Notes under the pieces: generated by a model
What the model was told of the DNA's origin: nothing
The model's input: only the letters and a program-made list of their open reading frames with translations
Database searches by the model: none
Assembly (NCBI RefSeq): GCF_000003815.2
Contig: NC_049985.1
Location: 24,142,981 to 24,204,980, forward strand
Direction: 5' to 3'
From: Branchiostoma floridae
Lineage: Eukaryota > Chordata > Leptocardii > Amphioxiformes > Branchiostomatidae
DNA length: 62,000 nucleotides
Position numbers and translations under genes: made by a program
In this document: in pieces, positions 9,896 to 21,824 of the stretch
Layout of the letters: each line of letters begins with the position of its first letter
How positions within the stretch are numbered: position 1 is the stretch's first letter

Positions 9896-10814
9896 TTTAA
9901 CTGTGCTATATTTAGATCATTTCCTTATTACCACATAGTCTCAAAAACTCAAATTTCTAATAATTCAGCCCTTTTTTCAAGTACAAAATGTCTTAAATTT
10001 CAAGCTTTCGCGTAAAACAATGATTACTCCATTCTAACATTCAGTCACAATACACTTTAGCTTTCTCTGAATTGAAAAAGGCGAAGTTTTTGAAGTTACA
10101 TATACATCGCGTAAACAGTTGCCCCATAGCCTGGCTTCATGATATACTTCAAAACTACACTCATATGACAAATCTGTAGGCAAGTTATGTACATGAGGCC
10201 GATCTTGAGGCTAAGGCACACTGAGAGATATAAAGGAGTGGTATTACTGGCACCTAGATAACTCAGTCCACTAACCACATGTAAGCTCTACTTAGCCGTT
10301 AGCTCTACAATGTTTATCTTGGACGTCGCATATTAGATTCAATTATCTTATTTGCAGATGTCTACAGGAATCATATCGCAAACAATGCATCGACCAAAAA
10401 GGATGAATCAACTAAATCCAGTGCCTTGATTTGTTCATGGATATCTAACATTGATACAAGAGTGATAGTTCTAAGGTAGTTTTAAGGACTGTGGAACTAA
10501 TTTAAAGAACTACTGCTTTTTTATGTCCTCCCATTCTATTGCCCTTGACAAGTTTCTTTATACCTAAAGAAATACTGGAACTGCATCATACCAAATTACT
10601 TAATTTATGCGTGCAATATTCATAGTTTATTTGCAAAGGAAAAAAAACACTTCCTACATATGATGTCCAACTACCAGCGAAGGTAGTAGATGTCTTTAAA
10701 GCAAACTTTGACCAAAATTTGACATCAGAAAAAATACGGGTAAGTTTCTTTACGTATTGAATGCATCAGTCGTATTCTTCCCATAGTCTTGTGGACTGAC
10801 TGCATACAAGGACA
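9896..10814. other. gene-free stretch, nothing recognised
   Basis: AT-rich, no matched repeats, only chance ORFs. Confidence 0.5.
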
Positions 10815-11035
10815 TTCAGTCAAGCTCACTGAAGGGCTATTCTTTCACTGGTCGTGGCAGAGAAGACAGACGCTATGCACAGTATTTAACTTTTTTTCAT
10901 TTGCCAAGCTCTTTTCGACAAGCACAATGAACAGTGGACCACGGCTTAACGTCCCGCCCTAAGGACCGCAACCCATTCCGGTAGCGTGCATGTGAGAGAG
11001 CGACAAAGGTAGGGCCACTATCCACTGGACTACAA
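10815..11035 (-). repeat. SINE-3 copy (degenerate)
   Basis: 'gaagacagacgctatg', 'acagtattta', 'ccacggcttaa' and 'gtagc..gcatgt' occur in the same order at 18310-18600, where a tRNA B-box-like sequence is preserved. The head of this copy is eroded. Confidence 0.65.
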
Positions 11036-11039
11036 ACGC

Positions 11040-11629
11040 AAACTTTTACTATAGCACTAAATTCTCTCTACTTAAACAAAAGTTTTATAGATATGCTTTG
11101 ATCAACAATCTTGATTCAGAGAATGCTATTGTTACAACGCTAATCTTACAATGTGCCAATGGTGGCCTGGGTTGCACGTGCTTTCCTTTAGGTCTGTCAA
11201 AGTTTTTTTTTTCGTCAGCGTGATGTGATTTTCTTTTATGTCATATCATATTCAAATAAACAGATTTACCGCTATCATTGCCACTGAAGCGATGAAAGCA
11301 CGCTAAAATCACTACCGATACCACATCACCTACTGCCTGTTTTAGAGTCGAACATTACCAAAAACGCTATTTGGAAATGTTATGACGCCACGAGGGACCC
11401 ATACAATTACTGTGGGGAAATGTATGCGCTTGGAGCCCCCAGATCATAAATCTGTATACTACAAACGGTATGTTGCCGACATGGACAAAATATGCTTGCT
11501 CAGAAGTGAAGTTTGGGGGCCATAAATTTTTAATTGCATGTGTTGTGAAAGTTTACTACACCACAAACGTACACTTTTAGTCTATGCTACTAAAACATTT
11601 TCGTCTTGCAATAAGTGTATTTGCTTTAT
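11040..11629. other. gene-free stretch, nothing recognised
   Basis: No matched repeat or coding signal. Confidence 0.5.
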
Positions 11630-11840
11630 TTTCTTGACTACGCTGGATTAATACAGCCAATGCTACCAACTAGCGGAAGGCTTTTACAAAGGGCTAGCCC
11701 TATAAAACATACAATATACAATGTACAATACAGGCAGTTACAAGGCGTAAAAGTGTTTACAAAGCAAGACTTGGATACATTGTATCTTTTTACGTAGATC
11801 GTGCAAAGCAACGTCTTTTATGAAGCGGAGACAGTCATGG
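11630..11840. repeat. dispersed repeat P
   Basis: 'acaatatacaatgtacaata', 'caaggcgtaaaa' and 'tacaaagca' followed by 'ttgtatctttttacgt' correspond in order to 38905-39110. Type unknown. Confidence 0.6.
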
Positions 11841-11899
11841 CTACTAACAATTCCAATCTGTGTGACTCAAGTCAACGTTAACAAGCTATGTAAAAAATA

Positions 11900-11955
11900 T
11901 CTTTAAAACAACGGATAAAGTTTACCCCTACGCAAAAGGGGAACTAGAGTTTCAT
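11900..11955. repeat. MITE A right-end fragment
   Basis: 'aacaacggataaagtttacc' through 'ggggaactagagtt' matches one MITE A arm only. Confidence 0.7.
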
Positions 11956-12287
11956 GTCATCTAACTTGCAAGCTAAGCATGTTATCTGTATGTTGTTGTT
12001 CTCCATGAAGACTAGCTACTTACTAATTGAAGTGTATAATAGCTAAAGTGGAGCGAATGAGGTATCCAATGTATCCAAAATAGTCTTCGGGTGACAAGAC
12101 AATTTTATCGGCTTGCAGTCTACACTTAATAATGTGTTGGCAAAGGTACAGTTATTGACGGCACAATAACCACGGTTTCAGTACCAAGGTTGTTGTCATA
12201 GAGGCGGTAACGATTGGGCATTTCTGGTAATCACATGTGCTAAACGTTCCCGATTATTCCGGCTGCGTAACCAGAATAGCGCAGCTG

Positions 12288-12330
12288 TAACAACGGATAT
12301 AGGTTACCCCGCATATAATGGTAAATTATG
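12288..12330. repeat. MITE A arm fragment
   Basis: 'caacggatataggttacccc' is the MITE A subterminal sequence; the end is lost. Confidence 0.7.
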
Positions 12331-12424
12331 TGTATATTTTAGTTCTTTTGTGTATATTTTAGTCCTCTGTCTATCAGTGTGTCTATTTTAGTTCTGGTCC
12401 TTAAAACAAGTTTGTTTATCCATT

Positions 12425-12930
12425 CAAATCAGGTACCTACGAGACTATGAAAACGTACATAAAACAATAAGTACCTTTAGAAAAGTCAAGTTACGTAGAA
12501 AATATAGTTCCCTTGTTATTAGCACAGATTCACTACGTCCTGCCTAATTGACCTCCTTTTATCCAACGCCATTGAAAAATTGTAAACAACAAATAGAAAA
12601 GAAAACGCACATAAAAATATACTAAGAAACTTACTCAAAACATAAAGTGCCGCTTTAAACGCCAAGTATACGTATGAAATATAGTTTTGCCTTCTTTTGA
12701 CACGGTTTTGCAACGGCCTGTATAATTGGCCTCCTTTTATCCAACGCTTTGAAAAAATCTATACAACAAAAATGCACATAACACTATGCTAAGGAAACTT
12801 ATCTAAAACATAAAATGTTTTTTCAAACGCCAAGTTAACGTATAAGATATACTTTCCCCACTGCTTTTGGCGCGGTTTTGTAACGTCCTCTCTAATTGGC
12901 CTCCTTTTATCCAACGCCATGAAGAACTTA
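12425..12930. repeat. tandem repeat, about 170-180 bp, roughly three units
   Basis: 'cctccttttatccaacgc' occurs near 12552, 12730 and 12901. Shared inner words are 'aaacgccaagt' and 'acttaNtNNaaaacataaa'. The first unit is partial. Confidence 0.85.
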
Positions 12931-12934
12931 TTAT

Positions 12935-13460
12935 GTCACGGGCGCCGCTAAAAGATTGCGACAGTACTTGGATAGTGGGGCAATGTGCAACGCCGTGCGT
13001 CCAATATTACCATAGAGACCGTGTCTACCATCCCCGCGCTCATTTTTCCCACACGTAGGTTTACTTTTCCAAAATGGGACCTGGACGGTAATAGGTACCG
13101 TGGGATCGCCGTAATGTGAGCGGCAAACGAAGCAGTTTTAAAGGCAGAAATTGACTTGGTTGGGAATTGGACGACGAGTATATAGGACCATGTGTGAAAT
13201 ACATAATGCCAGTGATTTCTGAGGGCGAGTCCAATTTCAGTACGCGAGGGAGACACTAGGGAGGATTTAGTCGTGATTATTGTCGGTTGTCTCCAACTAC
13301 TTAGACGTGTGTGTTTCTCAAGTTTCGATGTAAGGATACACTGAGATGCACCTTTTATGTAGATGATATTAAAAGTGTTTTAGAAAATGTAATGTGTGTT
13401 CACTCACTAAGAACCCATTTCTATGAGACAGTCTATAGACTACGAACAATTTTTACGAAT
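12935..13460. other. single-copy stretch without a recognised gene
   Basis: Moderate GC around 12940-13260 with overlapping short ORFs on both strands and no domain. No motif cluster strong enough to call. Confidence 0.4.
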
Positions 13461-13464
13461 TGTG

Positions 13465-13562
13465 TCTTTCGTTGTCTTTGAAGTCATAATTTTTCATCTT
13501 GCACCATATTCCAATTATGAAATCAAGGATCATTTTTGAAATGCAATTTTTGGTCGCTGTAC
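13465..13562. repeat. family E-related arm fragment
   Basis: 'ccatattccaattatgaaat' followed by 'tttttggtcgctgtac' parallels 8310-8420, 29440-29490 and 61710-61740. Confidence 0.55.
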
Positions 13563-13689
13563 AGTCACCCAGTGGAAGTGAAACCTAAGTGAACGCAAAA
13601 AAAAACACAACAGTCCTTCCAAGAAAAGTTAAACCTAGAAAAAGGAAACGACTTCATCAAATATACATAAAGGAAACGACGCGTAAGTA

Positions 13690-14300
13690 GCATGGTTTCA
13701 CCGGGTCGGTTTCCCTCCCGCTTGTGTCACACAGGACGGCCCGGTTTCACGGTAAACTGCACAGAGAGCAGTTATTTTTCCCTCAACCCCACACACCAAC
13801 CGCACTCTCCGTCCAATCCTCCAAGCACAGGCACTACCATCACAGCAAACAGACCGAAAACAGTATCGACACCTCTCCATGTAAAATCCACCGGCCCGGG
13901 AACATTCGGCCGCGCCGCGAACGCACTTTATTAGCCATTTGTGATCGTTTGCGTGACCTCTGACCTCCCAGGTTGGATCAATAATGTCGACGTTGCCAGA
14001 AAAACTATTATATTTATTTCCATAACATACTGTGTCCAGGCGGCGTGATATTAAAGATCGGAGCGCGGCGGTTACGACTGACTGTACACCAAATGCACGG
14101 GGAAGGGGAAATGGGCGCGGGGGAAATTGGACGGCACAAACGCAAGGGTGTCAATTGCCGCGCATTCTGTCACAATCGTGGGACCAGCGGCCCTGATAGA
14201 CCTGGTGGCGGGCGGTACCAAAAGGGAACTTCGGAGAGGGGTGTCAGTTTTATTCCTTGGGTAATATATAGTAATTGTAATAGCCTCCATTTCACATCCA
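13690..14300. promoter_or_regulatory. candidate conserved non-coding island
   Basis: About 600 bp of GC-rich non-repetitive DNA in AT-rich surroundings, with CpGs such as 'ggccgcgccgcgaacgc' and 'ggcgcgggggaaattgg'. ORFs here overlap in several frames on both strands, as expected of GC-rich non-coding DNA. Regulatory status is inference. Confidence 0.35.
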
Positions 14301-15210
14301 TGCCCTTTCGGGCTAAGTACAGGCATATATAGATACAAAAGGTCGTAATACAGTACACATGGTTTCTAAGACTAATCTAATCTAAAACATGGGTTCTAAA
14401 ACTATTCTAATACATTTGTTACGCTTCTTCTCGTTTCTTAGTAATGTTAATATGTGGCAAATCAAATTCATTCCTTTATATATACTGTTTGATAAATCAT
14501 CAAAAACAGGAGTGGGATATGAGACCAGAATCAGGCCTTTAGGAGTATTAAAGAAATGGAGTAAGCCAAACATTCTCTTCCGTCGCCCTCCATTTTGAGA
14601 ATGGTATGGCCCAGCCGGAAACGCTTGGAAAAGTAAACTTATTTTCGCGCTAACCCAGGCGCAGTTGACCTCTCACATCGGCGCATGTTCCTCCGTAATA
14701 AAACCCTTCAGTCGGACTCCCCTTACCCCGACCCCGGCTAGCCTGCCACGCTCTACGTTCGATTACCGCTACGCTAAACCCATGGACAGTCTAGACTGGC
14801 CCGTTGGATGCCAGATATTTTTTTTTTACACAATTGAATCAGTTCAACTCTCTAGAACAAAGAATCTGTTAATTTTGTACCTCAAAACAGATAAAAGAGT
14901 ACTTTGTTGTTGATTGTATTATGAACTATGTTAATGATGAAAATAGTCTATTTGAAAACTAAATTCTCTCACTTTAGGCATTCGAGTAGCACTGAAAAAA
15001 ATACATTACTGCAGCTGGTACGTTTTGACAAACTGACCATTGCTAAAACCATACATTACCATATGCTAGACTAGATTTGTGATACTTTTACATGTATGTT
15101 TTGTCTTGTATGTTATGTTTAGTTCGATTGGGCAAAATACAATAAAGGTTGCCATTCACAGTGAGTTATGTGGATCTTTAAACACATGTTCGTGTTGCGC
15201 AAACAAAGGG
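14301..15210. other. mixed single-copy DNA, no gene seen
   Basis: AT-rich except for a GC-richer patch at about 14590-14810. No SINE or MITE recognised. Confidence 0.45.
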
Positions 15211-15497
15211 ATGTCCCTGTAGGTCAACTGGTACAGCAGCCTCACAGTTTAGCTCCAGGATCAAATGAGTTGGTAACTTGGAGGCCCCGGTGGGAATCCT
15301 GGGTAGGGTATCTCGGTTGGGGCTGTACCCGTCTTTCGGAAGGGGCGTAAAAAGGGGAGCCCTGTCTTTGAGGCAGTGCCTCAAGCACGTTAAAGGGGAA
15401 GGGCTAAAAACCCCTCTCTGTAAAAAACGTGCTACAAAACAGCCAGGAAACTTGCTGACCTATATGCCATATATATGTAGAATAAATCTAATCTACT
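15211..15497 (+). repeat. SINE-1, near full-length, tRNA-derived
   Basis: Starts 'gtccctgtaggtcaactgg' (A-box-like), then a degenerate B box 'ggtgggaatcc'. The body has 'gtatctcggttggggctg', 'cccgtctttcggaaggggcg' and 'gttaaaggggaagggctaa'. The 3' tail ends 'agaataaatctaatctac', a simple AT-rich end typical of LINE-mobilised SINEs. The best copy in this window; fragments are at 351, 1028, 21512 and 31239. Confidence 0.88.
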
Positions 15498-15550
15498 ATT
15501 CTTCTATTCCATTCATAAAATTACAGTATGTACGTGCAATACAATGCATA

Positions 15551-15695
15551 ATCTCCAAGCGGATCCTACGGCAGCATACGATAGCATCAAAAGCTGGCAG
15601 AGGAGTGAAACCGGCCAAAGACACTCTTAAGCCGGCTCCACTCCTTTACCAGCTTTTGATACTATCTCATGCTGCCGTAAGATTTGCTCAGAGAT
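15551..15695. mobile_element. MITE D copy, foldback
   Basis: Left arm 'atctccaagcggatcctacg', 'gcagcatacgatagcatc', 'aaaagctgg' is mirrored by right arm 'ccagcttttgatactatctc', 'atgctgccgtaagat', 'ttgctcagagat'. The two arms pair over most of about 145 bp. Related to the longer element at 26743-27253. Confidence 0.85.
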
Positions 15696-15699
15696 CAAC

Positions 15700-16255
15700 A
15701 ATACACACATAATACGAACCACAACAACAAAACAGCATTGGATTACATAAACTACATAACATACATTACCCGCATCAAAGACCGCATAATGGAGCTGATT
15801 GAAGTTGATCGTGTGATAGATCACAAACGATTGATTTTTAAAGATTGCCATTTTGACCCCATCCCTTTTGAAGTATGCAACTGGGTTATACATTTGTGGA
15901 TCTATTGTGTTTTTACAACCATTGTGATGATATTTGATAATGGGTTATAATTTTGTTTGTATAGATTTTTTTCAGTGAGAGATATACAAGTAGACCTTGG
16001 AAGATGCACGTGAAAAAGACATTTGTTGACATTACAAGCAAGCAAGCATTGTAAAAAAAAACTTATTCAAATGCCAGTGCTGACTAGATATATACACATT
16101 AGTCTTGTCTTTAACGGAGCAAAAACGCCCAAAACCGTCCAGACCTATCTCTTGATTTACATTTGTTTGATTTGCTTAAGTACAATTAAGAGACTCGGTA
16201 CAATAAACAGATTGATTACATCTTAAATATAGCAGACTTTTCACAGTGCGAAAAT
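15700..16255. other. gene-free stretch, nothing recognised
   Basis: AT-rich, chance ORFs on both strands. Confidence 0.5.
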
Positions 16256-16395
16256 TAGTTTTCTGTGTACATATGTAAATACTCAACGTTTGCGACCGCA
16301 TCTGTAAACAGCGACACCTATGCTGCAGTACAATGTAAACCAGTCAGAACTGCCCTTGGGAAGGTGACAGACGGTCACCCAAACGTCAGTGAAAG
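16256..16395 (+). repeat. dispersed repeat J
   Basis: Reverse complement of the 7199 copy; shared words include 'cagcgacacctatgctgcag' and 'aaccagtcagaa', with 'ggtgacagacggtcac' at its right edge. Confidence 0.75.
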
Positions 16396-16460
16396 TATAA
16401 CAACGGTCGTGTGGAACTATTCACTAAGTGACGTACTACCTTGATGAAACGGATACTCTA

Positions 16461-16627
16461 TACATTAAAAGCCGCTTAATTGCACGGCCAGTGAATTTTG
16501 TGCAATTATCCGGCTGGTGCAATAATGAGAAGTTATCTAGCTGAACCGCACCGGTTTGGGATTTTCAGATTTCGTGTTAACAGAAGTGTACGTTAATCTG
16601 TCGTGCAATTAACTGGCTTCTATTGTA
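16461..16627. mobile_element. MITE H copy
   Basis: Left 'tacattaaaagccgcttaat' and right 'ttaactggcttctattgta' are inverted repeats (consensus end 'tacagtagaagccagttaa'). 'gtgcaatta' recurs inside. TA ends suggest a Tc1/mariner/pogo-type element. A truncated copy is at 51300. Confidence 0.8.
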
Positions 16628-16720
16628 TATTGAATTCCATCACAAGAAATACCCTTGTTGTTTTACACTAATGCCTGCTTATGTAAGAATACTCTTTGAC
16701 GATAGAAGTCGAAGTCAAAG

Positions 16721-16945
16721 TCCTGCCGCGCCTGATGGCGCATAGGGCGGCGCTCATCTCCGTTTCAGTAGCCCTGGGCCACACACCTTTGTGTAATCAC
16801 TACAACAGGCGGCTAGTCCGAATGCTGAGTGCTAAGCAAAGAAATCATGTGTCATTTTCAAAGTCTTTGGTATACCTCGGCCGGGGATCGAACTCACGAC
16901 CTACCGAATGCAAAGCGAACACTCTACCCACTCGGGGTACCCATT
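16721..16945 (-). repeat. SINE-4 copy, tRNA-derived
   Basis: On the minus strand there is an A-box-like 'gagtgggtagagtg', then the B box 'gagttcgatcccc'. The body runs through 'tgacacatgatttctttgc' to a GC-rich 3' part. The box order and spacing are tRNA-like. A second, head-only copy lies at 60470. Confidence 0.8.
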
Positions 16946-17275
16946 TCATCAAGCCCATTGCACCGGTATTTGACGATGGAAAGTTGAAAGAATTTTTTCC
17001 AGCGTTGTTGAATACCAGGTTGAGTTCCCCCACTGCCCGCGGCGCTGGGTGGCGGCACGCCGGTACGATGTCGATCCGCTCCCCGGGCCAGTCGATATTC
17101 CGTATCGAGCCCTGCCCGTGAGTCAGCTGCGGCGGCGGCCGGCAGGGACAGACCATTAATGTAAAGTGTCAATAGACAAATGTAGCTACGGGGCATCATC
17201 AGGCAAGGTATATACACCACTGCACCGAGACACTGGGGAACTTGCCTTGGTGTCACGATTTTTTTGGCTCCAAGG
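16946..17275. other. GC-rich single-copy stretch
   Basis: Includes 'gcggcggcggccggcaggg' near 17130 and overlapping ORFs on both strands. No domain recognised. Could be a CpG-rich promoter-proximal region for the weak exon candidate at 17422, which is speculation. Confidence 0.25.
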
Positions 17276-17421
17276 CAATATCAAGAATTTCATTTAAGAA
17301 ATCAGACTTGACTATATGTTCTTCCCGCCTTGAAAAAGAATATTTTAGTTAATTGGTGCTGTTATTGGTTTATTTGGCTTTATGTGCGTGCGAAGTTCTG
17401 CGAATATTATAAAGGGAAAAG

Positions 17422-17509
17422 ATGTCAGGCGAAAATGGTGTAACAGGATACTTGGAGGATTGGAAGTGTGGTTTTGCTCGTTGTTATGGAAGCAACGTCA
17501 AAAGGGAAG
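17422..17509 (+). CDS. weak candidate first coding exon
   Basis: An ATG at 17422 opens 29 codons ending at a consensus-like splice donor 'gaag/gtacgt' at 17509/17510. The peptide begins MSGENGVTGYLEDW and contains two cysteines (KCGFARC). No downstream exon or acceptor could be identified, and I do not recognise the peptide. The segment lies in a 350-bp tandem duplication whose second copy (from 17771) has an early stop and frame damage, which argues against coding. Chance occurrence is quite possible. Confidence 0.12.
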
Positions 17510-17700
17510 GTACGTATTCAATTTCAGAATCTTGATTATATGAATAGAGGGATTTTATACTCTGTTTCCTTACACAGAACAGATCTCTTACAAACAACTA
17601 CTTCTCTGATCCTTGTCTAATAAGAATGACCAGAAGCATATGTCACGTGACCCCTTCTGTAACTTACGAAATAGTGAAGTATGTAGTCAATCGATGATAT

Positions 17701-17730
17701 TGTTTGTTTGTTTGTTTGTTTGTTTGTCTG
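17701..17730. repeat. (TTTG)n microsatellite
   Basis: About seven tetranucleotide units, directly readable. Confidence 0.9.
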
Positions 17731-17904
17731 GTGTTGCATCAAGAGTAATGTGAATATTGCAGAGTGGCAAGATGTAAGAGAAAAGTAGTGTAAAAGGCTA
17801 CTTGGAGTATTGGAAGTGTGGTCTGTCTCGATTTTGTTGAATCCAAGTAACTTACGAAATAGCTAACTATTGATTTCTCAAATGGTTTCTTTGAGCACTT
17901 ATCA

Positions 17905-18305
17905 TAATCTTGCACTGAACTTCAACTGAAGAAAACAGTTAACTATCCAGACAAGATAACGAACATACATCGCTGTTCCGACGAGGGCTTCTATTTCGTC
18001 ACAAACTGGTAACAAAGATACTTTAGATTGGCGTCATTCCAGGACAGCATACAATATCGTACCATATGATACAGTACATCATAACCCCCTAACAAAGCCC
18101 TGAAAACATCTGACTACTAGACGCCATAGATACACTGTAGGGAGGTAACCTTACTGAACAGAAAATCCCTCGGAAATAGAATGTATGCCAATAAACGCCG
18201 TCTATAATAACACATCTAATTTTCAATAGCCTTGCGCAAAAAAATGCTCGACTTGCGTGAGGGCGAGCAATCGAGGTGAACTTCGGGGTTAAAAAGTGAA
18301 AGTGC
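17905..18305. other. gene-free stretch, nothing recognised
   Basis: No matched repeat or coding signal. Confidence 0.45.
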
Positions 18306-18309
18306 CGAC

Positions 18310-18600
18310 TCTGAAAAAGTGAAAGAACCGGCTTAGCTCACTTGAAGAGCCATTCTTCCACTTGTGACAAAGAAGACAGACGCTATGAACAGTATTTACA
18401 GGTTCATCTCCTGACTGTTTTCAATGTACATATGTACAAAGGTACAATGTACAATGTGCAAAAGTAGAGTTTACAATGAAAAGCGGGCCACGGCTTAATG
18501 TCCTGTCCGAAGGATTGCAGCCATTTCCAGTAGCATGCATGTCGGGCAAGCGACACAGCCCGGATTCGAACTCCAACCTCTTATTCCAAAGGTCTCATAT
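18310..18600 (-). repeat. SINE-3 copy, tRNA-like
   Basis: On the minus strand 'ggagttcgaatccgggctg' is a good B box. It is followed by 'gtcgcttgcccgacatgc', 'ctgcaatccttcggacagg' and 'catagcgtctgtcttcttt', all shared in order with 10815-11035. Confidence 0.75.
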
Positions 18601-18604
18601 GACC

Positions 18605-19629
18605 CTCATAGGGTAAGCATGACGATTATAATCTCACCGTATATTAAGTAACTGTTCCTTATCAATAAACGGGGAATCCATTTGATGTTTTAAACAAAAG
18701 CTTGTTTGTCTGCGGGACGTCCCAGACAGAAGCTAGGTACTCAATTCCACTTGAGTGAAGCGAGGAACACTAATCCTACGCCAACACGCAGGAACTTGTG
18801 CCCAATCTGCATGCACATCTTATTTGAATTGTCTTATAGATGAGAAAGAAGAAAATAAGAAAGAAAACAGAAAGAGAAGAGAGCAAGGAAAGAAAAACGA
18901 AATGATATGAGGAAAGAGGAAGGAATGGCGAAAGGCAAAATAAAATATTAAAGGAGCCCTTAACGCCCGAAGGTTTCATTTTCCAACAAAAGATGCAAAC
19001 TACTTTCATAGTACGCAATAAAGTGACCACAATACCAACGAGCATCAAAAGGCATTCAGTATTCTACTAAACTCCCCGATCGAGATCCCTCTAATTGATT
19101 GAAGCAATTATGCCAGACAAGGCCCGACAAAAGTTAGATTACAAAAAAATTATTTCATGGGCAATAAGTAAAACTCGTCGTCTTATGTGTTCTTTGCTAT
19201 CTAATCAACAACTGGCTTTTTTTGTGTGCTTACAGCCCCACATTTATGCCGAACGTATTCAGTTTAGAAGCATTTTACCTTTACGGCTACTTGTAGTTTG
19301 AATGATAAAGACATATCTTCGCTTCAGTTCCAGTACAATGCTTCCTCCCTAAGGCGTGCGGAAAGTAGCGGAAAGATGGTCCATGATTGACAGCCGCAGA
19401 TTCCGTGACACCCCTAACTCCAGGCACACAGAAGTACCCTACAGGCAGAAGATCAGTACTTTAGAAACAATTAAGGCTGAAAGTAGCGGCTGATTCTGGC
19501 ACTGCGCCAAACGGTATATATTCTGTACGACAATCAACAATAACAGTGAAACATCTCTTGTTTTACTAATGACGTTTTTCCTTGGGTATCAGGGTATCAT
19601 TGAAACCACGAAGGGCATGTGTATAACGT
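18605..19629. other. gene-free stretch with a purine-rich patch
   Basis: A degenerate GA-rich run lies at 18836-18945. Otherwise nothing recognised. Confidence 0.5.
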
Positions 19630-19668
19630 TATGTGTGTGTGTGTGTTTGTGTGTGTGTGGGGGAGACT

Positions 19669-19714
<46 letters not shown>

Positions 19715-19885
19715 GTGTGTGTGTGCGCGTCCACGTGTGTGTGCGTGTTTGCGCGCGCGCGCACGTATGTTTGTGCGTGAGTGTGTCTCTGTACTCATGT
19801 TTATGTGCACATGTGTGCCCTCGTAAGTGTGTGTCTATGTATCTATGTATGTCTGTGTGTATGCATATATGTGTGTGCGTGTTTG
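19630..19885. repeat. long interrupted (GT)n microsatellite
   Basis: GT-rich over about 250 bases with a pure core near 19671-19711. The Val/Cys and His/Thr ORFs it opens on both strands are artefacts. Confidence 0.95.
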
Positions 19886-19889
19886 TGTG

Positions 19890-20725
19890 CAAGTTTTTGC
19901 GGCAAGTTTCTGTGCCTACGAGCGCTTGTGTGAAAATTTAAAAAGATCTGCAGTGCTTGCGCCCAATCACGTAACTTTGCAAGTTGAAATTTTTTTCTAA
20001 CATTTTCAAAAGAAATCGCAATTTCAGGCGACAAAGTGACGCCTATTCGCGCCACTTTGCGAAATCACAATTCCGCGTCGTCCAATGAGATACCAACTTT
20101 ACTGTCACCGGCGGATCTCCCGTAAACACAACAGTATCTGTACTGTTTCCATGATTAGCCCTAAAAGTGTGGTAAAACTCACCCAACCATGCCCAGTTGT
20201 GATGTGAAATTTATCGTTTGCTACCGACGGGGCGATAGTTTGAAAGTTTGCTTTACACACGGTAATAAAAATTTCCCATCAACCACCGGGGGCCATGCCT
20301 TGGTCTATATCTCCGCGTAGTGACTTCATAAAACGGTGGAAGGTAAATTGAATAGTCTGCCTTAAGTGAACAAGATATTTTGTTGTTGGGAACTTCTTTT
20401 ATCGTAAGGCGCGAAGCTTGTTGAAATTTTGCTGGGTCAGCTTTTGGCACGAAATTCGTATAGAAGAATTAGAATGGTAAAATTTTGTGGGAGAAAATTC
20501 TATTTTTTATGGTGGCTGTAGTTTGCGTGGCACGTTTTTTATCCCAAAAAAAAGGTTGTAACAGTGCATATATATTTCAACGTTTGTAACTGTTTTCTAT
20601 GTGCTGTTGGTGCGATGTAATTGTTTTGTTTTATCTGTTTATTGAAATTTATCACATTTGTTGATGAATTGTCATAACAGGTGACTATCATCTTTTCAAG
20701 ATGTCAACCCGGAGACCAGACTGTA
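19890..20725. other. gene-free stretch
   Basis: Contains 'ggcgacaaagtgacgcct' and 'gcgccactttgcgaaat', a short imperfect inverted arrangement near 20025-20065. No gene seen. Confidence 0.4.
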
Positions 20726-20727
20726 AG

Positions 20728-20975
20728 TTTTGATCCACTCACACCGGTAAGGTCCCCTACTCTAAACGATAAGTGTGGTAGGTTTTTTTAATGCTCGAGG
20801 TGTGGCTGTCCCAAACATCTCAATTTAACGCCCTATCTGCAATAGGTACCAGAACTAGGTACTAATTTTCACCGGAGTAGAGTGCGGAAAAAGGTGTAAA
20901 GTGCCTTTTTAAACAATACAAGATTGGGATTTGAAACACAAGAACACGACCTCAACCATGCAACCACTTTGCAGC
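20728..20975 (-). repeat. SINE-2 copy
   Basis: 'tttgatccactcacaccgg', 'cccctactctaaacgataag' and 'ggtactaattttcacc' match the family order. The tRNA-like end is worn. Confidence 0.7.
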
Positions 20976-20979
20976 CTTA

Positions 20980-21511
20980 CCTTCCATGTTTTCCATAACT
21001 TTGGAAACATTTCTATAGTATAAATAATGGTACACCCGTAACTATAAATCAACCTCCCAGCATCTATCATGGTATCTCCCACATACAAGCAGACAACATT
21101 ACGAGGTCAGTTGTTTCAGAGGAGTTTGAAAAAAACTTTCTTAATCCCTTTTCATTATTCAACAAGAACGCTTGCTTTCATTCCATATCGAAAACCATGA
21201 TCTTTCAAATCATAAAGGGTCCAAACATCGTTTGTCCAGTACGTCAAGAAATCTTTTCAAAGAGAAAACAAAGGAGATAGTACAGCTTATCTACACCGGG
21301 GTATTAGCAGGATTAATGTGGATTAGGATAAAGCTTTCCTATAATCTGGAAGGATTTGTTTTTCCAGATTGAGATCTATTTAGGATGACTATCTTTCAGA
21401 CCCTTGTAGTGACCAGTGGTACATAGGTCAGCAAGTTTCATTGCTGTTGTAACATGGTATATTTCAACAGGGAAGGGTTGGTGGCTGGAGGTACTTCCTC
21501 ACACACAGTCC
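20980..21511. other. gene-free stretch, nothing recognised
   Basis: No matched repeat or coding signal. Confidence 0.5.
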
Positions 21512-21645
21512 CCCCATGTTACGTCCCTTCCGAAATGTGGGTGCAGCCCCAACCGAGATGCCCGACCCAGGATTGAACCGGATTCTATCTTCAATGAAAA
21601 CATGAGATCAACTGTGAGGCTGCTACCAGTTGTGCTACAGGGGCA
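21512..21645 (-). repeat. SINE-1 copy, 3' truncated
   Basis: On the minus strand the head 'gcccctgtagcacaactgg', a B box 'ggttcaatcctggg' and body words 'gcatctcggttggggctg' are present. It breaks off after 'aagggacgtaa'. Confidence 0.82.
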
Positions 21646-21824
21646 TTCCCATGTTTGCAAGGTCAATAAACTGTCCCTGGTTTTGTAGAATGAGTGAGTT
21701 TTGGGACTTTTGTTGTAGAAACGTAGCTTTTTCGTGATCTCCCTACATGGTAAAATCTCCATTAAAACTGTGGCAACTGTTTAAAACATTCTTTCGGTCT
21801 AAGTACAATGACAAATCAACTCCA

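Larger units (their letters stand above)
17409..17900. repeat. degenerate tandem duplication, about 350-bp step
   Basis: 'tacttggaggattggaagtg' at about 17450 reappears as 'tacttggagtattggaagtg' near 17800. 'gtaacttacgaaatag' occurs after both. A (TTTG)n microsatellite lies between them. Confidence 0.75.

Noticed and set aside
15211-15290. Functional tRNA gene
   Set aside because: Head of a multi-copy SINE with degenerate B box and an attached non-tRNA body.
16860-16945. Functional tRNA gene on the minus strand
   Set aside because: Box A and box B are present but the arms do not close into a full cloverleaf by eye and a SINE body follows; called SINE-4.
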